The notes: a model not told the origin generated them from the letters alone. A DNA stretch of 64,000 nt from Duganella aceris (GCF_011090165.1 NZ_JAADJT010000015.1:83896-147895), one strand, 5' to 3'. Positions 26,166 to 35,412 are shown, numbered from the stretch's first letter. Translations and numbers: made by a program.

Positions 26166-26591
26166 TTATGCGACTTCGACGATCTCGAACGAGTGCGTGA
26201 TCTCGGCGGTCTTGGCCAGCATGATCGAGGCCGAGCAGTATTTGTCGTGCGACAGCGAGATCGCGCGCTCGACCGCGTCCGGCTTCAGGCCCTTGCCGGT
26301 GACGGTGAAGTGGAAGTTGATCTTGGTGAAGACTTTCGGGTCGGTGTCGGCGCGGTCGGCCTTCAGCGTGCATTCGCAGCCGCGGATGTCGGCGCGGCCC
26401 TTCTTCAGGATCAGCACCACGTCATAGGCGGTGCAGCCGCCGGTGCCGAGCAACACCATCTCCATCGGCCGTGGCGCCAGGTTGTGGCCGCCGCCTTCGG
26501 GCGCGCCGTCCATGCTGACCAGGTGACCGGAACCGGTCTGCGCCAAAAAACTCATGCCCGACGGGCCGTTCCAGCTGACTTTGCATTCCAT
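26166..26591 (-). CDS. OsmC family protein (YhfA-like)
   Basis: A 141-residue OsmC/Ohr-superfamily protein. The two redox Cys of the family are present, one in GTGGCTAYDV and one in DKYCSASIML. The general architecture matches the YhfA branch more than the Ohr branch. OsmC proteins reduce organic hydroperoxides, while YhfA-type members have no assigned substrate. The ATG at 26591 has a GGAGAG ribosome binding site and begins MECKVSWNGP. It converges on coq7. Confidence 0.9.
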   Translation of the reverse strand: MECKVSWNGPSGMSFLAQTGSGHLVSMDGAPEGGGHNLAPRPMEMVLLGTGGCTAYDVVLILKKGRADIRGCECTLKADRADTDPKVFTKINFHFTVTGKGLKPDAVERAISLSHDKYCSASIMLAKTAEITHSFEIVEVA

Positions 26592-26675
26592 CGTACTCTC
26601 CGTGTTTGTTCGTTGGACATATTGTAAAGTTTTATGCGGGCCCGCGCCGAATCCGCCGACAGCCCGCATCCGCGC

Positions 26676-26756
26676 TTGACTCGGACCGACATTCCCGCTT
26701 ATACTTGTCGGCTTTCCGTTCGCTCAGGAAAGTAAATAAGAAGGCCGAGTCCGCTG
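26676..26756 (+). promoter_or_regulatory. Strong rplM-rpsI promoter and structured leader
   Basis: TTGACT (26676-26681) and TATACT (26700-26705) are separated by 18 bp, close to the sigma-70 consensus. Transcription should begin near 26712, leaving a leader of about 100 nt before rplM. The leader can fold into a nested hairpin: inner CTTTCC / GGAAAG and an outer TCGGC / GCCGA pairing within 26708-26754. Leaders of this kind often mediate feedback by ribosomal protein L13, but that is inference here. Confidence 0.75.
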
Positions 26757-26808
26757 AAGCAATGGCGGAACCACCATTTGAGCGTGTTTTATTATTTAGG
26801 AAGTCAAC

Positions 26809-27237
26809 ATGAAAACTTTTTCCGCTAAGGGCCATGAAGTCCAGCGCGATTGGTTCGTGATTGACGCGACGGACAAAGTCCTCGGACGTGTTGCCAGCGA
26901 AGTGGCACTCCGACTGCGCGGCAAACACAAGCCAGAATTTACTCCTCACGTCGATACCGGCGATTTCATCGTCATCATCAACGCAGGCAAACTGCGCGTG
27001 ACCGGCACCAAAGCAACCGAGAAGACCTACTACCGTCACTCGGGCTACCCAGGTGGCATCTATGAGACCAACTTCCTGAAAATGCAACAGCGTTTCCCAG
27101 GTCGCGCTCTGGAAAAAGCCGTCAAGGGCATGCTGCCAAAAGGCCCACTGGGCTACGCAATGATCAAGAAGCTGAAAGTGTACGCTGAAGGTTCGCACCC
27201 GCACGCTGCCCAGCAACCTAAAGCACTCGAAATCTAA
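26809..27237 (+). CDS. rplM: 50S ribosomal protein L13
   Basis: A 142-residue L13, an early-assembly protein of the large subunit. It starts MKTFSAKGHEVQRDWFVIDA and contains the KVLGRVAS segment, RLRGKHKPEFTPHVDTGD and the conserved C-terminal ML PKGPLGYAM and LKVYAGS-like stretch. Codon use is more biased towards highly expressed codons than the neighbours. It is followed 9 bp later by rpsI in the classic L13-S9 operon. Confidence 0.98.
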   Translation: MKTFSAKGHEVQRDWFVIDATDKVLGRVASEVALRLRGKHKPEFTPHVDTGDFIVIINAGKLRVTGTKATEKTYYRHSGYPGGIYETNFLKMQQRFPGRALEKAVKGMLPKGPLGYAMIKKLKVYAEGSHPHAAQQPKALEI

Positions 27238-27246
27238 GGAACTGAC

Positions 27247-27639
27247 ATGATCGGTAACTACAATTACGGCACCGGCCGTCGCAAGAGTGCAGTAGCTCGT
27301 GTGTTTATCAAAGTTGGCACTGGCCAAATCATCGTTAACGGCAAGCCAGCGGCTGAGTACTTCTCCCGCGAAACCGGCCTGATGGTTATTCGTCAACCAC
27401 TGGAACTGACCGGCAACGTTGAGCGTTTTGACATCAAAGTCAACGTTCACGGCGGCGGCGAATCCGGCCAGGCAGGTGCTGTGCGTCACGGCATCACCCG
27501 CGCCCTGATCGACTACGATGCAGCGCTGAAGGGCGATCTGGCACGCGCCGGCTTCGTTACCCGCGATGCACGTGAAGTTGAACGTAAAAAAGTTGGTCTG
27601 CGCAAAGCACGTCGCGCAAAGCAATTCTCGAAGCGTTAA
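27247..27639 (+). CDS. rpsI: 30S ribosomal protein S9
   Basis: A 130-residue S9. Features: YGTGRRKSAVARVFI at the start, QAGAVRHGITRAL in the middle and the basic tail ending RRAKQFSKR, whose last residues contact P-site tRNA in the ribosome. It is co-transcribed with rplM and followed by a strong intrinsic terminator. Confidence 0.98.
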   Translation: MIGNYNYGTGRRKSAVARVFIKVGTGQIIVNGKPAAEYFSRETGLMVIRQPLELTGNVERFDIKVNVHGGGESGQAGAVRHGITRALIDYDAALKGDLARAGFVTRDAREVERKKVGLRKARRAKQFSKR

Positions 27640-27676
27640 TTTTTACGCTGTGGCGCGCTGCTTGCGGCGCGTCCTC

Positions 27677-27712
27677 AAAAAAGCCGCCGGCCTTGTGTCG
27701 GGCGGCTTTTTT
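27677..27712 (+). terminator. Intrinsic terminator after rpsI (bidirectional-looking)
   Basis: AAAAAAGCCGCC (27677-27688) pairs exactly with GGCGGCTTTTTT (27701-27712) around a 12-nt loop. The A and T runs give a U tract on either strand. It closes the ribosomal protein operon 38 bp after the rpsI stop. Confidence 0.93.
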
Positions 27713-27798
27713 GCCATTTGGCTACTGTCATGCGGCGGTAGCGCATGCCTGCTAAAATTGGCGCTCATTTATTCAGCACTACTCACTAAGGAAAGCAC

Positions 27799-28836
27799 AT
27801 GATCAAAGTTGGCATCGTCGGCGGCACCGGATATACCGGCGTGGAATTGCTGCGACTGTTGGCGGTTCACCCGGATGTGGAACTGACGGCAATCACCTCC
27901 CGCAAGGAGGACGGCCTGCCAGTGGCGGACATGTTCCCATCGCTGCGCGGCCGCGTGAATATCGCCTTCTCGTCGCCGGACAAGGCCGACCTGAGCCAGT
28001 GCGACGTGGTGTTCTTCGCCACCCCGCACGGCGTCGCCATGGCGCAGGCGCCGGAACTGCTGAAGGCCGGCGTCAAGGTGATCGACCTGGCGGCGGATTT
28101 CCGCATCAAGGACAAGGCCGTCTTTGAAAAATGGTACAAGATCGACCACACCTGCCCGGAACTGCTGGAAGAGGCCGCCTACGGCCTGGCCGAACTGAAC
28201 CGCGACGCCATCAAGGGCGCGCGCCTGGTCGCCAATCCGGGCTGCTATCCAACCACCATGCAGTTGGGCTACTACCCGCTGCTGAAGGCGGGCCTGATCG
28301 ACGCCGGCGCGCTGATCGCCGACTGCAAATCGGGCGTGTCTGGCGCCGGCCGCAAGGCCGAGATCGGCACGCTGTTCTCGGAATCAAGCGACAATTTCAA
28401 GGCTTACGGCGTGGCCGGCCACCGCCACACGCCGGAGACCTCGGCGCAGCTGCAGAAGTTCAGCGCCGACAAGGTGAGCCTGGTGTTCACGCCGCACCTG
28501 GTGCCGATGATCCGCGGCATGCACTCGACGCTGTACGGCCGTCTGACCAAGGCGGTCAGCAACGAGGAACTGCAGGCGCTGTTCGAAGCGCAGTACCAGG
28601 ACTCGCCGTTCGTCGATGTGATGCCGTTCGGCTCGCATCCGGAAACCCGCTCGACGCGCGGCTCCAACATGCTGCGCCTGGCGCTGCACCGTCCGGACAA
28701 CGGCAACACCGTGATCGTACTGGTGGTGCAGGACAACCTGGTCAAGGGCGCGTCCGGCCAGGCGGTGCAATGCATGAACCTGATGTTCGGCCTGGAGGAA
28801 ACCACCGGCCTGACCCAGATCGCGCTGCTGCCGTAA
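27799..28836 (+). CDS. argC: N-acetyl-gamma-glutamyl-phosphate reductase
   Basis: A 345-residue NADPH-dependent reductase of arginine synthesis. The N-terminal dinucleotide fold opens IVGGTGYTGVELLRLL, the catalytic Cys is in NPGCYPT near residue 151, and GVSGAGRK and HTPE motifs follow. Length is typical of the long bacterial form. An AAGGAAA ribosome binding site precedes the ATG. It is followed by erpA after 222 bp that contain a separate promoter. Confidence 0.97.
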   Translation: MIKVGIVGGTGYTGVELLRLLAVHPDVELTAITSRKEDGLPVADMFPSLRGRVNIAFSSPDKADLSQCDVVFFATPHGVAMAQAPELLKAGVKVIDLAADFRIKDKAVFEKWYKIDHTCPELLEEAAYGLAELNRDAIKGARLVANPGCYPTTMQLGYYPLLKAGLIDAGALIADCKSGVSGAGRKAEIGTLFSESSDNFKAYGVAGHRHTPETSAQLQKFSADKVSLVFTPHLVPMIRGMHSTLYGRLTKAVSNEELQALFEAQYQDSPFVDVMPFGSHPETRSTRGSNMLRLALHRPDNGNTVIVLVVQDNLVKGASGQAVQCMNLMFGLEETTGLTQIALLP

Positions 28837-29022
28837 ATCAAAGTGTGGCGGGGCGCGGCGCGGCTTGAAATCCAGCCAAAGGCCCGCATCTTTGGGGATG
28901 TCAGTTACAAAATTCTGGAAATGCACGGCGGCGCACAGGTGTTGGGGAGGCTAAGCCACAACGATAGCTCCGGCGCGGAACCGCTTTTGGCGGTCTCCGG
29001 AGCATAAATTACGCCAAGGGTC

Positions 29023-29028
29023 TATAAT
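29023..29028 (+). promoter_or_regulatory. -10 element upstream of erpA
   Basis: A consensus TATAAT stands 30 bp before the erpA ATG. No good -35 hexamer is visible 16-18 bp upstream, which would fit an activator-dependent or extended promoter. I could not make out an IscR-type site. The remainder of the 222-bp gap after argC holds no ORF worth calling. Confidence 0.5.
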
Positions 29029-29058
29029 GGACCAAATGTTTTCAAGTAGGAGTCTGAA

Positions 29059-29421
29059 ATGAATGCTGTCATCGAATCGCTGGATGTAATCCCATCGCCT
29101 ATCATCTTCACCGATAGCGCGGCTGAAAAAGTCGCGCAATTGATCGAGGAAGAAGGCAACCCAGATCTGAAACTGCGTGTTTTCGTGCAGGGTGGCGGTT
29201 GCTCCGGCTTCCAGTACGGCTTCACCTTCGACGAAATCGTCAATGAAGACGACACCACCATGGTCAAGAACGGCGTTCAGCTGTTGATCGACTCGATGAG
29301 CTACCAGTACCTGGTCGGCGCCGAGATCGATTACAAGGACGACCTGGAAGGCGCGCAATTCGTCATCAAGAATCCGACCGCGACGTCGACCTGCGGCTGC
29401 GGCTCTTCGTTCTCGGTATAA
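29059..29421 (+). CDS. erpA: Iron-sulfur cluster insertion protein ErpA
   Basis: A 120-residue A-type Fe-S carrier. The three ligand cysteines are present: GGGCSGFQYGF and the C-terminal CGCGSSF. It transfers clusters to target enzymes, including those of isoprenoid synthesis in E. coli. The N-terminus (MNAVIESLDVIPSP) is slightly longer than in E. coli. It is monocistronic: anmK follows on the other strand. Confidence 0.96.
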   Translation: MNAVIESLDVIPSPIIFTDSAAEKVAQLIEEEGNPDLKLRVFVQGGGCSGFQYGFTFDEIVNEDDTTMVKNGVQLLIDSMSYQYLVGAEIDYKDDLEGAQFVIKNPTATSTCGCGSSFSV

Positions 29422-29481
29422 GTTTCGCCCCGCTCGCGCGGGATTGGACGGCGGACAGCCCAGCTTGTCCGCCGTTTGACG

Positions 29482-30576
29482 TTAACGCGGGTAGAGCGCG
29501 CCCAGCACGCGCCCGCCCGCCGCGCCCGTCACCAGCGGCAGGTTGCCCGCCAGCCGCTCGGTGAAGCGGTGGCCCAGCCAGGCGAAGGCCAGCGCCTCGA
29601 CCCGGTTCGGCGCCACCCCCAGCGCCTGCGTCGACGCCAGCAGCACCTGATTGCCCAGCTCGGCGCCCAGCGCCTCCATCAGCACGCCGTTGTAGGCACC
29701 GCCGCCGCAGATGTACACCGCGTCCGCCGCCGCGCCATAGGCCTTGACCGCGTTGGCCAGCGTCACCGCCGTGAACTGCGCCAGCGTGCGCTGCACGTCT
29801 TCCGGCGCGGCCTCGGCATGCACCGCCAGCCGCGCGTCCAGCCATTCCAGATGGAACAGGTCGCGCCCGGTGCTCTTGGGCGCCGGCTGCGCCAGATAGG
29901 GCTCCTTCAGCAGTTCGGTCAGCAGCGCCGGCAGCACCTTGCCGCTGGCGGCCCAGGCGCCGTCCACATCGTATTCCTTGCCCTGGTGGCGGTCGATCCA
30001 GCCGTCCATCAACACGTTGCCGGGGCCGGTGTCGAAGCCGGTCACGCGGCCGTCCCCGCCCAGCACGCTGATGTTGGCGATGCCGCCGATATTCGCCACC
30101 ACGCGCGCCTGTCCGGCCTTGCCGAACATGGCCTGGTGGAACGCCGGCACCAGCGGCGCGCCCTGGCCGCCGGCGGCGACGTCGCGGCTGCGGAAGTCGG
30201 CGATCACGTCGATGCCGCACAGTTCGGCCAACAGCGATGGATTATTGGTCTGGCGCGTGAAGCCCAGCTCGGGGCGATGGCGGATGGTCTGGCCGTGCGA
30301 TGCGACCGCGCGCACGTCCTGCGCTTGCAGCCCGGCGTCGGCCAGCAGCGTCGCCACGCATTGCGCCGAATGTTGCGCCATCTGGTTGGCGGCCAGCGCC
30401 TCGCGCTCGATCTCGTCGAGGCCGCTGCCCTGCAGGGCCATCAGGTCGGCGCGCAGCGCGGGAGGGAAGGGCACGTAGGCCGCGCCCAGCGTGGTGATAC
30501 GGTCGCCGGAGAATTCCGCCAGCGCGCCGTCCACGCCGTCCAGGCTGGTGCCGGACATTAAACCGATAAACAACAT
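29482..30576 (-). CDS. anmK: Anhydro-N-acetylmuramic acid kinase
   Basis: A 364-residue sugar kinase that converts cell-wall-derived 1,6-anhydro-MurNAc to MurNAc-6-phosphate during peptidoglycan recycling. Diagnostic segments: IGLMSGTSLDGVDGAL at the N-terminus, SHGQTIRH, and VANIGGIANISVL with GFDTGPGN. Full family length. It follows the M23 peptidase gene on the same strand, but an intrinsic terminator separates them, so anmK needs a promoter within the 137-bp gap. Confidence 0.96.
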   Translation of the reverse strand: MLFIGLMSGTSLDGVDGALAEFSGDRITTLGAAYVPFPPALRADLMALQGSGLDEIEREALAANQMAQHSAQCVATLLADAGLQAQDVRAVASHGQTIRHRPELGFTRQTNNPSLLAELCGIDVIADFRSRDVAAGGQGAPLVPAFHQAMFGKAGQARVVANIGGIANISVLGGDGRVTGFDTGPGNVLMDGWIDRHQGKEYDVDGAWAASGKVLPALLTELLKEPYLAQPAPKSTGRDLFHLEWLDARLAVHAEAAPEDVQRTLAQFTAVTLANAVKAYGAAADAVYICGGGAYNGVLMEALGAELGNQVLLASTQALGVAPNRVEALAFAWLGHRFTERLAGNLPLVTGAAGGRVLGALYPR

Positions 30577-30660
30577 TGTGATGCCCTCGTGTCGGAAAGT
30601 CGTATTTTGCCTGACCTTGCGTGTGTTGTCGCACGGATGAGATCGCTCAACAGCGGCATC

Positions 30661-30693
30661 ATAATAAAAAACAGGCCGACAAAGCGGCCTGTT
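30661..30693 (-). terminator. Intrinsic terminator after the M23 peptidase gene
   Basis: On the minus strand AACAGGCCG pairs with CGGCCTGTT around a 6-nt loop, followed by a T-rich tract (TTTTTATTAT). It lies about 20 bp beyond the stop of the peptidase gene at 30714. Confidence 0.9.
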
Positions 30694-30713
30694 CTGGGTG
30701 AAGCACCGTGGCG

Positions 30714-32099
30714 TTATTTCGCCGCGACGCGGGTGCCGCCGGAGCCGCCCGGCTGCAGCAGCGCGAAGCGGTGCGACATGTCGGACGCGTAGGACTTGAA
30801 GCGGGTAAGTTCCGCGGTCGTCAACGGCGCTTGCGCGGTGACGTTCATCTTGCTCGGATCCTTGGCTTCGCCGCCGACGCGGAATTCATAGTGCAAGTGC
30901 GCGCCGGTCGACCAGCCGGTGGTGCCGACGTAACCGATGATGTCGCCCTGGCTGACCTTGGCGCCTTTTTTCAGGCCAGGCGCGAAGCGGCTCATGTGCG
31001 CGTACGCGGTGGTGTAGTTCGACCAGTGCTTGATGGTGACGAAATTGCCGTAGCCGTTTTGCGTGCCGGCGAAGTCCACCACGCCGTCGCCGGAGGCGCG
31101 GATCGGGGTGCCGGTCGGCGCCGGGAAGTCGATGCCTTTGTGGGCTTTCCACTGGCCGGACACCGGATGCACGCGCATCGCGAAGCCCGAAGAAATCCGC
31201 GAGAATTCCACCGGCGATTTGAGGAAGGCTTTCTTCAGCGATTTGCCGTCGAAGCTGTAGTACCCGCCGCCTTGCTTGCTCTGCGGATCTTCAAACCAGA
31301 CCGATTGATAGGTCGTGCCTTTGTTGGTGAACTCGCCGGCCAGGATACGGCCCGCGCGGATGAATTCGCCATCCTGCCAGAACGTCTCATACACCACGTT
31401 GAAATGGTCGCCGCGCTTCAGGTCGCCCCGGAAGTCGATGCTGGTCGAGAACATCTCGACGATCTGCTTGACGATGGTGTCCGGCAACTTGGCGCCGTCT
31501 TCGTTGGAGTCGGTCGCCGCGTACAGCGAACCCGAGTTGATGGTGCGGGCGTGCATTTCGACGCGGCGTTCCAGCTTGGCCGCTTCTTCCGTCGCCACAA
31601 AGCCTTCGCCCTTGCGGCTGACTTTGATGTTGGTGACTGGATTATCCTTGCCGTCCACCACGGTGGCGCGCAGCCACTGCAGATTGCCTTCTTCATCCGT
31701 TTGCGCCTGGACCCGCTTGCCGGTCTTCAGCTGCATCACGCCTTTCGCGACCTTATCTTTTTTGATAAAGTTCTCGGCTGCGTCATCGTCCACGCCAAGG
31801 CGCGTCAACAACGTCGCCAACGTGTCGCCGGCGCGGATCTTCTCTTCGTGAACGAATTGCTCAGTCGAGGATTGCTGCTCCAGCGCGTTGATCTGTGCAT
31901 TAAGATCCGGCATCACGACCGCTTCCTGCACGGATTTCACCGGCAGGTCGGCAGCGTCCGGAGCAAGCGGGGCCACGCCGGCCGCACCGAATGCGCACAC
32001 CGCAAGAAACAATGCGGATGCGCTGACGATGCGCGCTTTGCGCGTGGGGCCTAGCAAACTGAACAAGCGTGAGCTCGTGAATTTATGTATTTGGTTCAT
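30714..32099 (-). CDS. M23 family metallopeptidase, membrane-anchored
   Basis: A 461-residue cell-wall endopeptidase. One N-terminal membrane anchor (about residues 25-45) is followed by a LysM/OapA-like segment (EEKIRAGDTLATLLTRLGV), a middle domain, and a C-terminal lysostaphin-type M23 domain. Zinc ligands are seen in HPVSGQWKAHKGIDFPAP (His and Asp) and in TGAHLHYEFRV (HxH). This is the MepM-like type that cuts peptidoglycan cross-bridges during growth. It is divergent from tyrS and followed by anmK, a peptidoglycan-recycling gene, so the local theme is wall turnover. Confidence 0.93.
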   Translation of the reverse strand: MNQIHKFTSSRLFSLLGPTRKARIVSASALFLAVCAFGAAGVAPLAPDAADLPVKSVQEAVVMPDLNAQINALEQQSSTEQFVHEEKIRAGDTLATLLTRLGVDDDAAENFIKKDKVAKGVMQLKTGKRVQAQTDEEGNLQWLRATVVDGKDNPVTNIKVSRKGEGFVATEEAAKLERRVEMHARTINSGSLYAATDSNEDGAKLPDTIVKQIVEMFSTSIDFRGDLKRGDHFNVVYETFWQDGEFIRAGRILAGEFTNKGTTYQSVWFEDPQSKQGGGYYSFDGKSLKKAFLKSPVEFSRISSGFAMRVHPVSGQWKAHKGIDFPAPTGTPIRASGDGVVDFAGTQNGYGNFVTIKHWSNYTTAYAHMSRFAPGLKKGAKVSQGDIIGYVGTTGWSTGAHLHYEFRVGGEAKDPSKMNVTAQAPLTTAELTRFKSYASDMSHRFALLQPGGSGGTRVAAK

Positions 32100-32257
32100 G
32101 CAATCAGTTAAAATTTGCCGCTTGAACTATTCAGGAACGTTTTATTTTTTCTAATTATTGTTTTGGTTCGTTTTCGTACGGCAAGATTGATGGATCAAGG
32201 ATTATAACAAACTCCTGAAGCTGCCCACTTTTTTCTGAAAAATACCGCTTAAATATT

Positions 32258-33511
32258 ATGACTACCTCTTCTTCGACACCGCCGGCCCCCTCGAAAGCCT
32301 TACCTTTGACCGACAAGGTCCAGGAAGCGCTCGCCATCACCAAACGCGGTGTCGACGAGTTGCTGATTGAAAGCGAGTTCGCCCAGAAGCTGGCGCGCTC
32401 GGAACAAAGCGGCGTTCCGCTGCGTATCAAGCTCGGCCTGGATCCCACCGCGCCCGACCTGCACCTCGGCCACACCGTCGTGCTCAACAAGATGCGCCAG
32501 TTGCAGGATCTCGGCCATCAAGTGATCTTCCTGATCGGCGACTTCACCTCGATGATCGGCGATCCATCCGGCCGCAACGCCACCCGCCCGCCGCTGACCA
32601 AGGAGCAGGTCGAGCAAAACGCGATGACCTACTTCAAGCAAGCGTCGCTGGTGCTGGACCCGGCCAAGACCGAAATCCGCTACAACTCCGAGTGGTGCGA
32701 CCCGCTTGGCGCCCGCGGACTGATCAAGCTTGCATCACACTATACAGTGGCGCGGATGATGGAGCGAGATGATTTTAGCAAGCGTTTCAAGGGCGGCACC
32801 CCGATCGCGGTGCACGAATTCCTGTACCCGTTGATGCAAGGCTACGACTCGGTTGCCCTGAAGTCAGACCTGGAGCTGGGCGGCACCGACCAGAAGTTCA
32901 ACCTGCTGGTCGGCCGCGAGCTGCAGAAGGACTACGACCAGGACCCGCAGTGCATTCTGACCATGCCGCTGCTGGAAGGCCTGGACGGGGTCGACAAGAT
33001 GTCCAAGTCGAAGAACAACTACATCGGCATCACCGAACCGGGCAACACCATGTTCGCCAAGATCATGAGCATCTCGGACGACATGATGTGGAAATACTTC
33101 AACCTGCTGTCGTTCCGCTCGATCGCCGACATCGCCGCGCTGAAGGCGGAAATCGACGGCGGCAAGAACCCGCGCGACGCCAAGGTGGCGATCGCCCAGG
33201 AAATCGTGGCGCGCTTCCACTCGCAACAGGCGGCCGAGGACGCGCTGGCCGACTTCGTCAACCGCTCCAAGGGCGGCATCCCGGACGACGTCGCGGAAGT
33301 GGCGTTGAGCGGCGCGCCGGTCGGCATTCCGCAATTGCTGAAGATGGCCGGCCTGTGTCCGTCCACCTCGGACGCGATGCGCATGATCGACCAGGGCGGC
33401 GTGCGCGTCGACGGCACCGTCGTCAGCGACAAGACGATCAAGATCGAGGCCGGCACCTTCGTGCTGCAAGTGGGCAAACGCAAGTTCGCGCGCGTCACGC
33501 TGACGGCATGA
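32258..33511 (+). CDS. tyrS: Tyrosyl-tRNA synthetase
   Basis: A 417-residue class I synthetase. The HIGH-type motif is HLGHT and the KMSKS motif is intact (DKMSKSKNN); a C-terminal S4-like RNA-binding domain holds GGVRVDG. This is the TyrRS group common in proteobacteria such as Pseudomonas. Its last codon overlaps the dtd start (ATGA), a pairing that makes sense because Dtd proofreads D-Tyr-tRNA. Confidence 0.97.
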   Translation: MTTSSSTPPAPSKALPLTDKVQEALAITKRGVDELLIESEFAQKLARSEQSGVPLRIKLGLDPTAPDLHLGHTVVLNKMRQLQDLGHQVIFLIGDFTSMIGDPSGRNATRPPLTKEQVEQNAMTYFKQASLVLDPAKTEIRYNSEWCDPLGARGLIKLASHYTVARMMERDDFSKRFKGGTPIAVHEFLYPLMQGYDSVALKSDLELGGTDQKFNLLVGRELQKDYDQDPQCILTMPLLEGLDGVDKMSKSKNNYIGITEPGNTMFAKIMSISDDMMWKYFNLLSFRSIADIAALKAEIDGGKNPRDAKVAIAQEIVARFHSQQAAEDALADFVNRSKGGIPDDVAEVALSGAPVGIPQLLKMAGLCPSTSDAMRMIDQGGVRVDGTVVSDKTIKIEAGTFVLQVGKRKFARVTLTA

Positions 33512-33954
33512 TCGCGCTGCTACAACGCGTCAGCAGCGCCAGCGTGGTGGTCGATGGCGCCACCATCGGCGCCATCGACGCCGGCCTGATGGTGCTGCTG
33601 TGCGCCGAGCGCAACGACAGCGAAAAGGACGCCGACGCGCTGCTGGCCAAACTGCTCGGCTACCGCGTCTTCGCTGACGCGGCCGGCAAAATGAACCGCA
33701 GCGTGACCGACACCGCCGGCGGGCTGCTGCTGGTGCCGCAGTTCACGCTGGCGGCCGACACCAAGTCCGGCACGCGGCCGTCGTTTACGCCCGCCGCCGC
33801 GCCGGCCGACGGCCTGCGGCTGTTCAGCTATTTCGTCGAGCAGGCCAGGTTGAAGCACACGGTGGTGCAGACCGGCCAGTTCGGCGCGGACATGAAAGTT
33901 AGCCTGACCAACGATGGACCGGTCACCTTCTGGTTGCAAACCAACGTTAAATAA
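33508..33954 (+). CDS. dtd: D-aminoacyl-tRNA deacylase
   Basis: A 148-residue Dtd that hydrolyses D-amino acids wrongly attached to tRNA. It begins MIALLQRVSSASVVVDG, has the VPQFTLAAD segment in place of the usual SQFTL (one-residue change), RPSFTPAAAP, and the C-terminal NDGPVTFWL with the Gly-cisPro selectivity element. The ATG overlaps the tyrS stop, so it is translationally coupled to tyrS. Confidence 0.96.
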   Translation: MIALLQRVSSASVVVDGATIGAIDAGLMVLLCAERNDSEKDADALLAKLLGYRVFADAAGKMNRSVTDTAGGLLLVPQFTLAADTKSGTRPSFTPAAAPADGLRLFSYFVEQARLKHTVVQTGQFGADMKVSLTNDGPVTFWLQTNVK

Positions 33955-33959
33955 AGACC

Positions 33960-34619
33960 ATGAAACTCTCCAGCGACAGTTTTCGTGACGGTGGCGCCAT
34001 CCCGGCCAAGTGCGCTTTTGCCGAGCTGGATGCGGGCTTCGGCGTTCAACATGCGGAAAACCGCAATCCCCAGCTGTCGTGGAGCGAGGTGCCGGTCGGC
34101 ACCGAGTCGCTGGTGCTGCTGTGTATCGACGGCGACGCGCCGACCGACGCCAGCCAGGTCAACCGCGCCGATCGCTCGCTGCCCATGAGCCTGCCGCGCG
34201 GCGACTTCTTCCATTGGAGCCTGATCGATATTCCGCTGACGATGCAAGTCATCGCCGAAGGCGCATTGTCGCAAGGCGTCAGCGCGGGCGGCAAGCCCGG
34301 CCCGGCGGCGACGCTGGACGGCGTGCCGCTGCGCCAGGGCGTCAACGATTACCACGGCTGGTTCGCCGGCGACCCGGCGATGGCCGGCGACTATTACGGG
34401 TATGATGGCCCCTGTCCGCCGTGGAACGACGAGCGCGTGCACCATTATATTTTCCGTCTCTACGCGCTGGATGTGCCGCGCCTGGAGCTGGCGGGGCGCT
34501 TCACCTGCGCCGATGTGCTCAACGCGATCCACGGCCATATCATCGATGAAGCACAATTGATCGGCAGCTACACCCTGTACGCGGCCATGAGCAGCCGATC
34601 CCAAGACAAGATTGCATGA
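33960..34619 (+). CDS. YbhB/YbcL family Raf kinase inhibitor-like (PEBP) protein
   Basis: A 219-residue PEBP-fold protein without signal peptide. Family features are CIDGDAPTDASQ, FFHWSLIDIP, the GVNDYHGWFAG turn, GYDGPCPPWNDERVHHYIFRLYALD. Bacterial members have no firmly known function; ligand binding or kinase modulation has been suggested. It lies 5 bp after dtd and its stop overlaps the next ATG, so it belongs to the tyrS operon. Confidence 0.92.
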   Translation: MKLSSDSFRDGGAIPAKCAFAELDAGFGVQHAENRNPQLSWSEVPVGTESLVLLCIDGDAPTDASQVNRADRSLPMSLPRGDFFHWSLIDIPLTMQVIAEGALSQGVSAGGKPGPAATLDGVPLRQGVNDYHGWFAGDPAMAGDYYGYDGPCPPWNDERVHHYIFRLYALDVPRLELAGRFTCADVLNAIHGHIIDEAQLIGSYTLYAAMSSRSQDKIA

Positions 34620-35266
34620 ACAACACCACTATATTGCTGATCCGCCACGGCGAGACGGCCTGGAACGCCGTGCGCCGCCTGCAGGGCCACATCGACATCC
34701 CGCTGAATGACGAGGGCGAACGCCAGGCCAACGCGCTGGCGCAGGCGCTGGCCGCCGAGCGGATCGACGTCATCGTCGCCAGCGACCTGCAGCGCGCGAT
34801 GCAGACCGCGCAGGCGGTGGCCGGCCAGCACGACGGCGCCCCGGTGCAGACCGACGCCCAGCTGCGCGAACGCTGCTACGGCGTGTTCGAGGGCATGCTG
34901 TACACCGAGATCGAACGCGACTATCCGACCGACTACGTGTTGTGGCAGGCGCGCGATATCGACGCGGTGATGCCGCCGGGCGAGCGGGTGGCGGAAAGTT
35001 TCCGCCAATTCTATGCGCGCGCGATGGCCGGCATCGCCGACTGGGCCGGGCGCCATCCGGGCAAGACCCTCGCCATCGTCGCCCACGGCGGCGTGCTCGA
35101 GTGCGCCTACCGGGCGGCGGTCGGCATGTCGCTCGACAGCCCGCGCGACTTTCAGGTCAAGAACGCCAGCATCAACCGCTTCACCTGGTCCGACGGCAAA
35201 CTGGCGCTCGACAGCTGGGGCGAAGTCGATCACCTGAGCCTGGCGGTGCTGGACGACATTATCTGA
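34616..35266 (+). CDS. Histidine phosphatase family protein
   Basis: A 216-residue phosphatase of the phosphoglycerate-mutase superfamily. The catalytic RHGE motif is in LLIRHGETAWN with R, H at residues 10-11; the second His is in VAHGGVLECAYR. The AL...DVIVASDLQRAMQTA segment is typical of cobC/GpmB-like phosphatases. The true substrate is unknown. Coupled to the PEBP gene by an ATGA overlap, it ends the tyrS-dtd operon. Confidence 0.93.
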   Translation: MNNTTILLIRHGETAWNAVRRLQGHIDIPLNDEGERQANALAQALAAERIDVIVASDLQRAMQTAQAVAGQHDGAPVQTDAQLRERCYGVFEGMLYTEIERDYPTDYVLWQARDIDAVMPPGERVAESFRQFYARAMAGIADWAGRHPGKTLAIVAHGGVLECAYRAAVGMSLDSPRDFQVKNASINRFTWSDGKLALDSWGEVDHLSLAVLDDII

Positions 35267-35412
35267 CGTTCGTGCTTATTGTTTATGCACGGAAACATCG
35301 GCTCATAACGGCAATGCTGCACATTTGCCGAATTCATAAAAAATAGTGCTTATTATTTGAGCAGCCCTTCGGTTAAAATAGAAGGTTCCTTCTCCCCAAT
35401 CAGGTATCGCCA

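Noticed and set aside
28837..29022. A riboswitch or small RNA in the argC-erpA gap
   Set aside because: A short imperfect hairpin (AACCGC/GCGGT) is present but there is no wider conserved structure that I can recognise.
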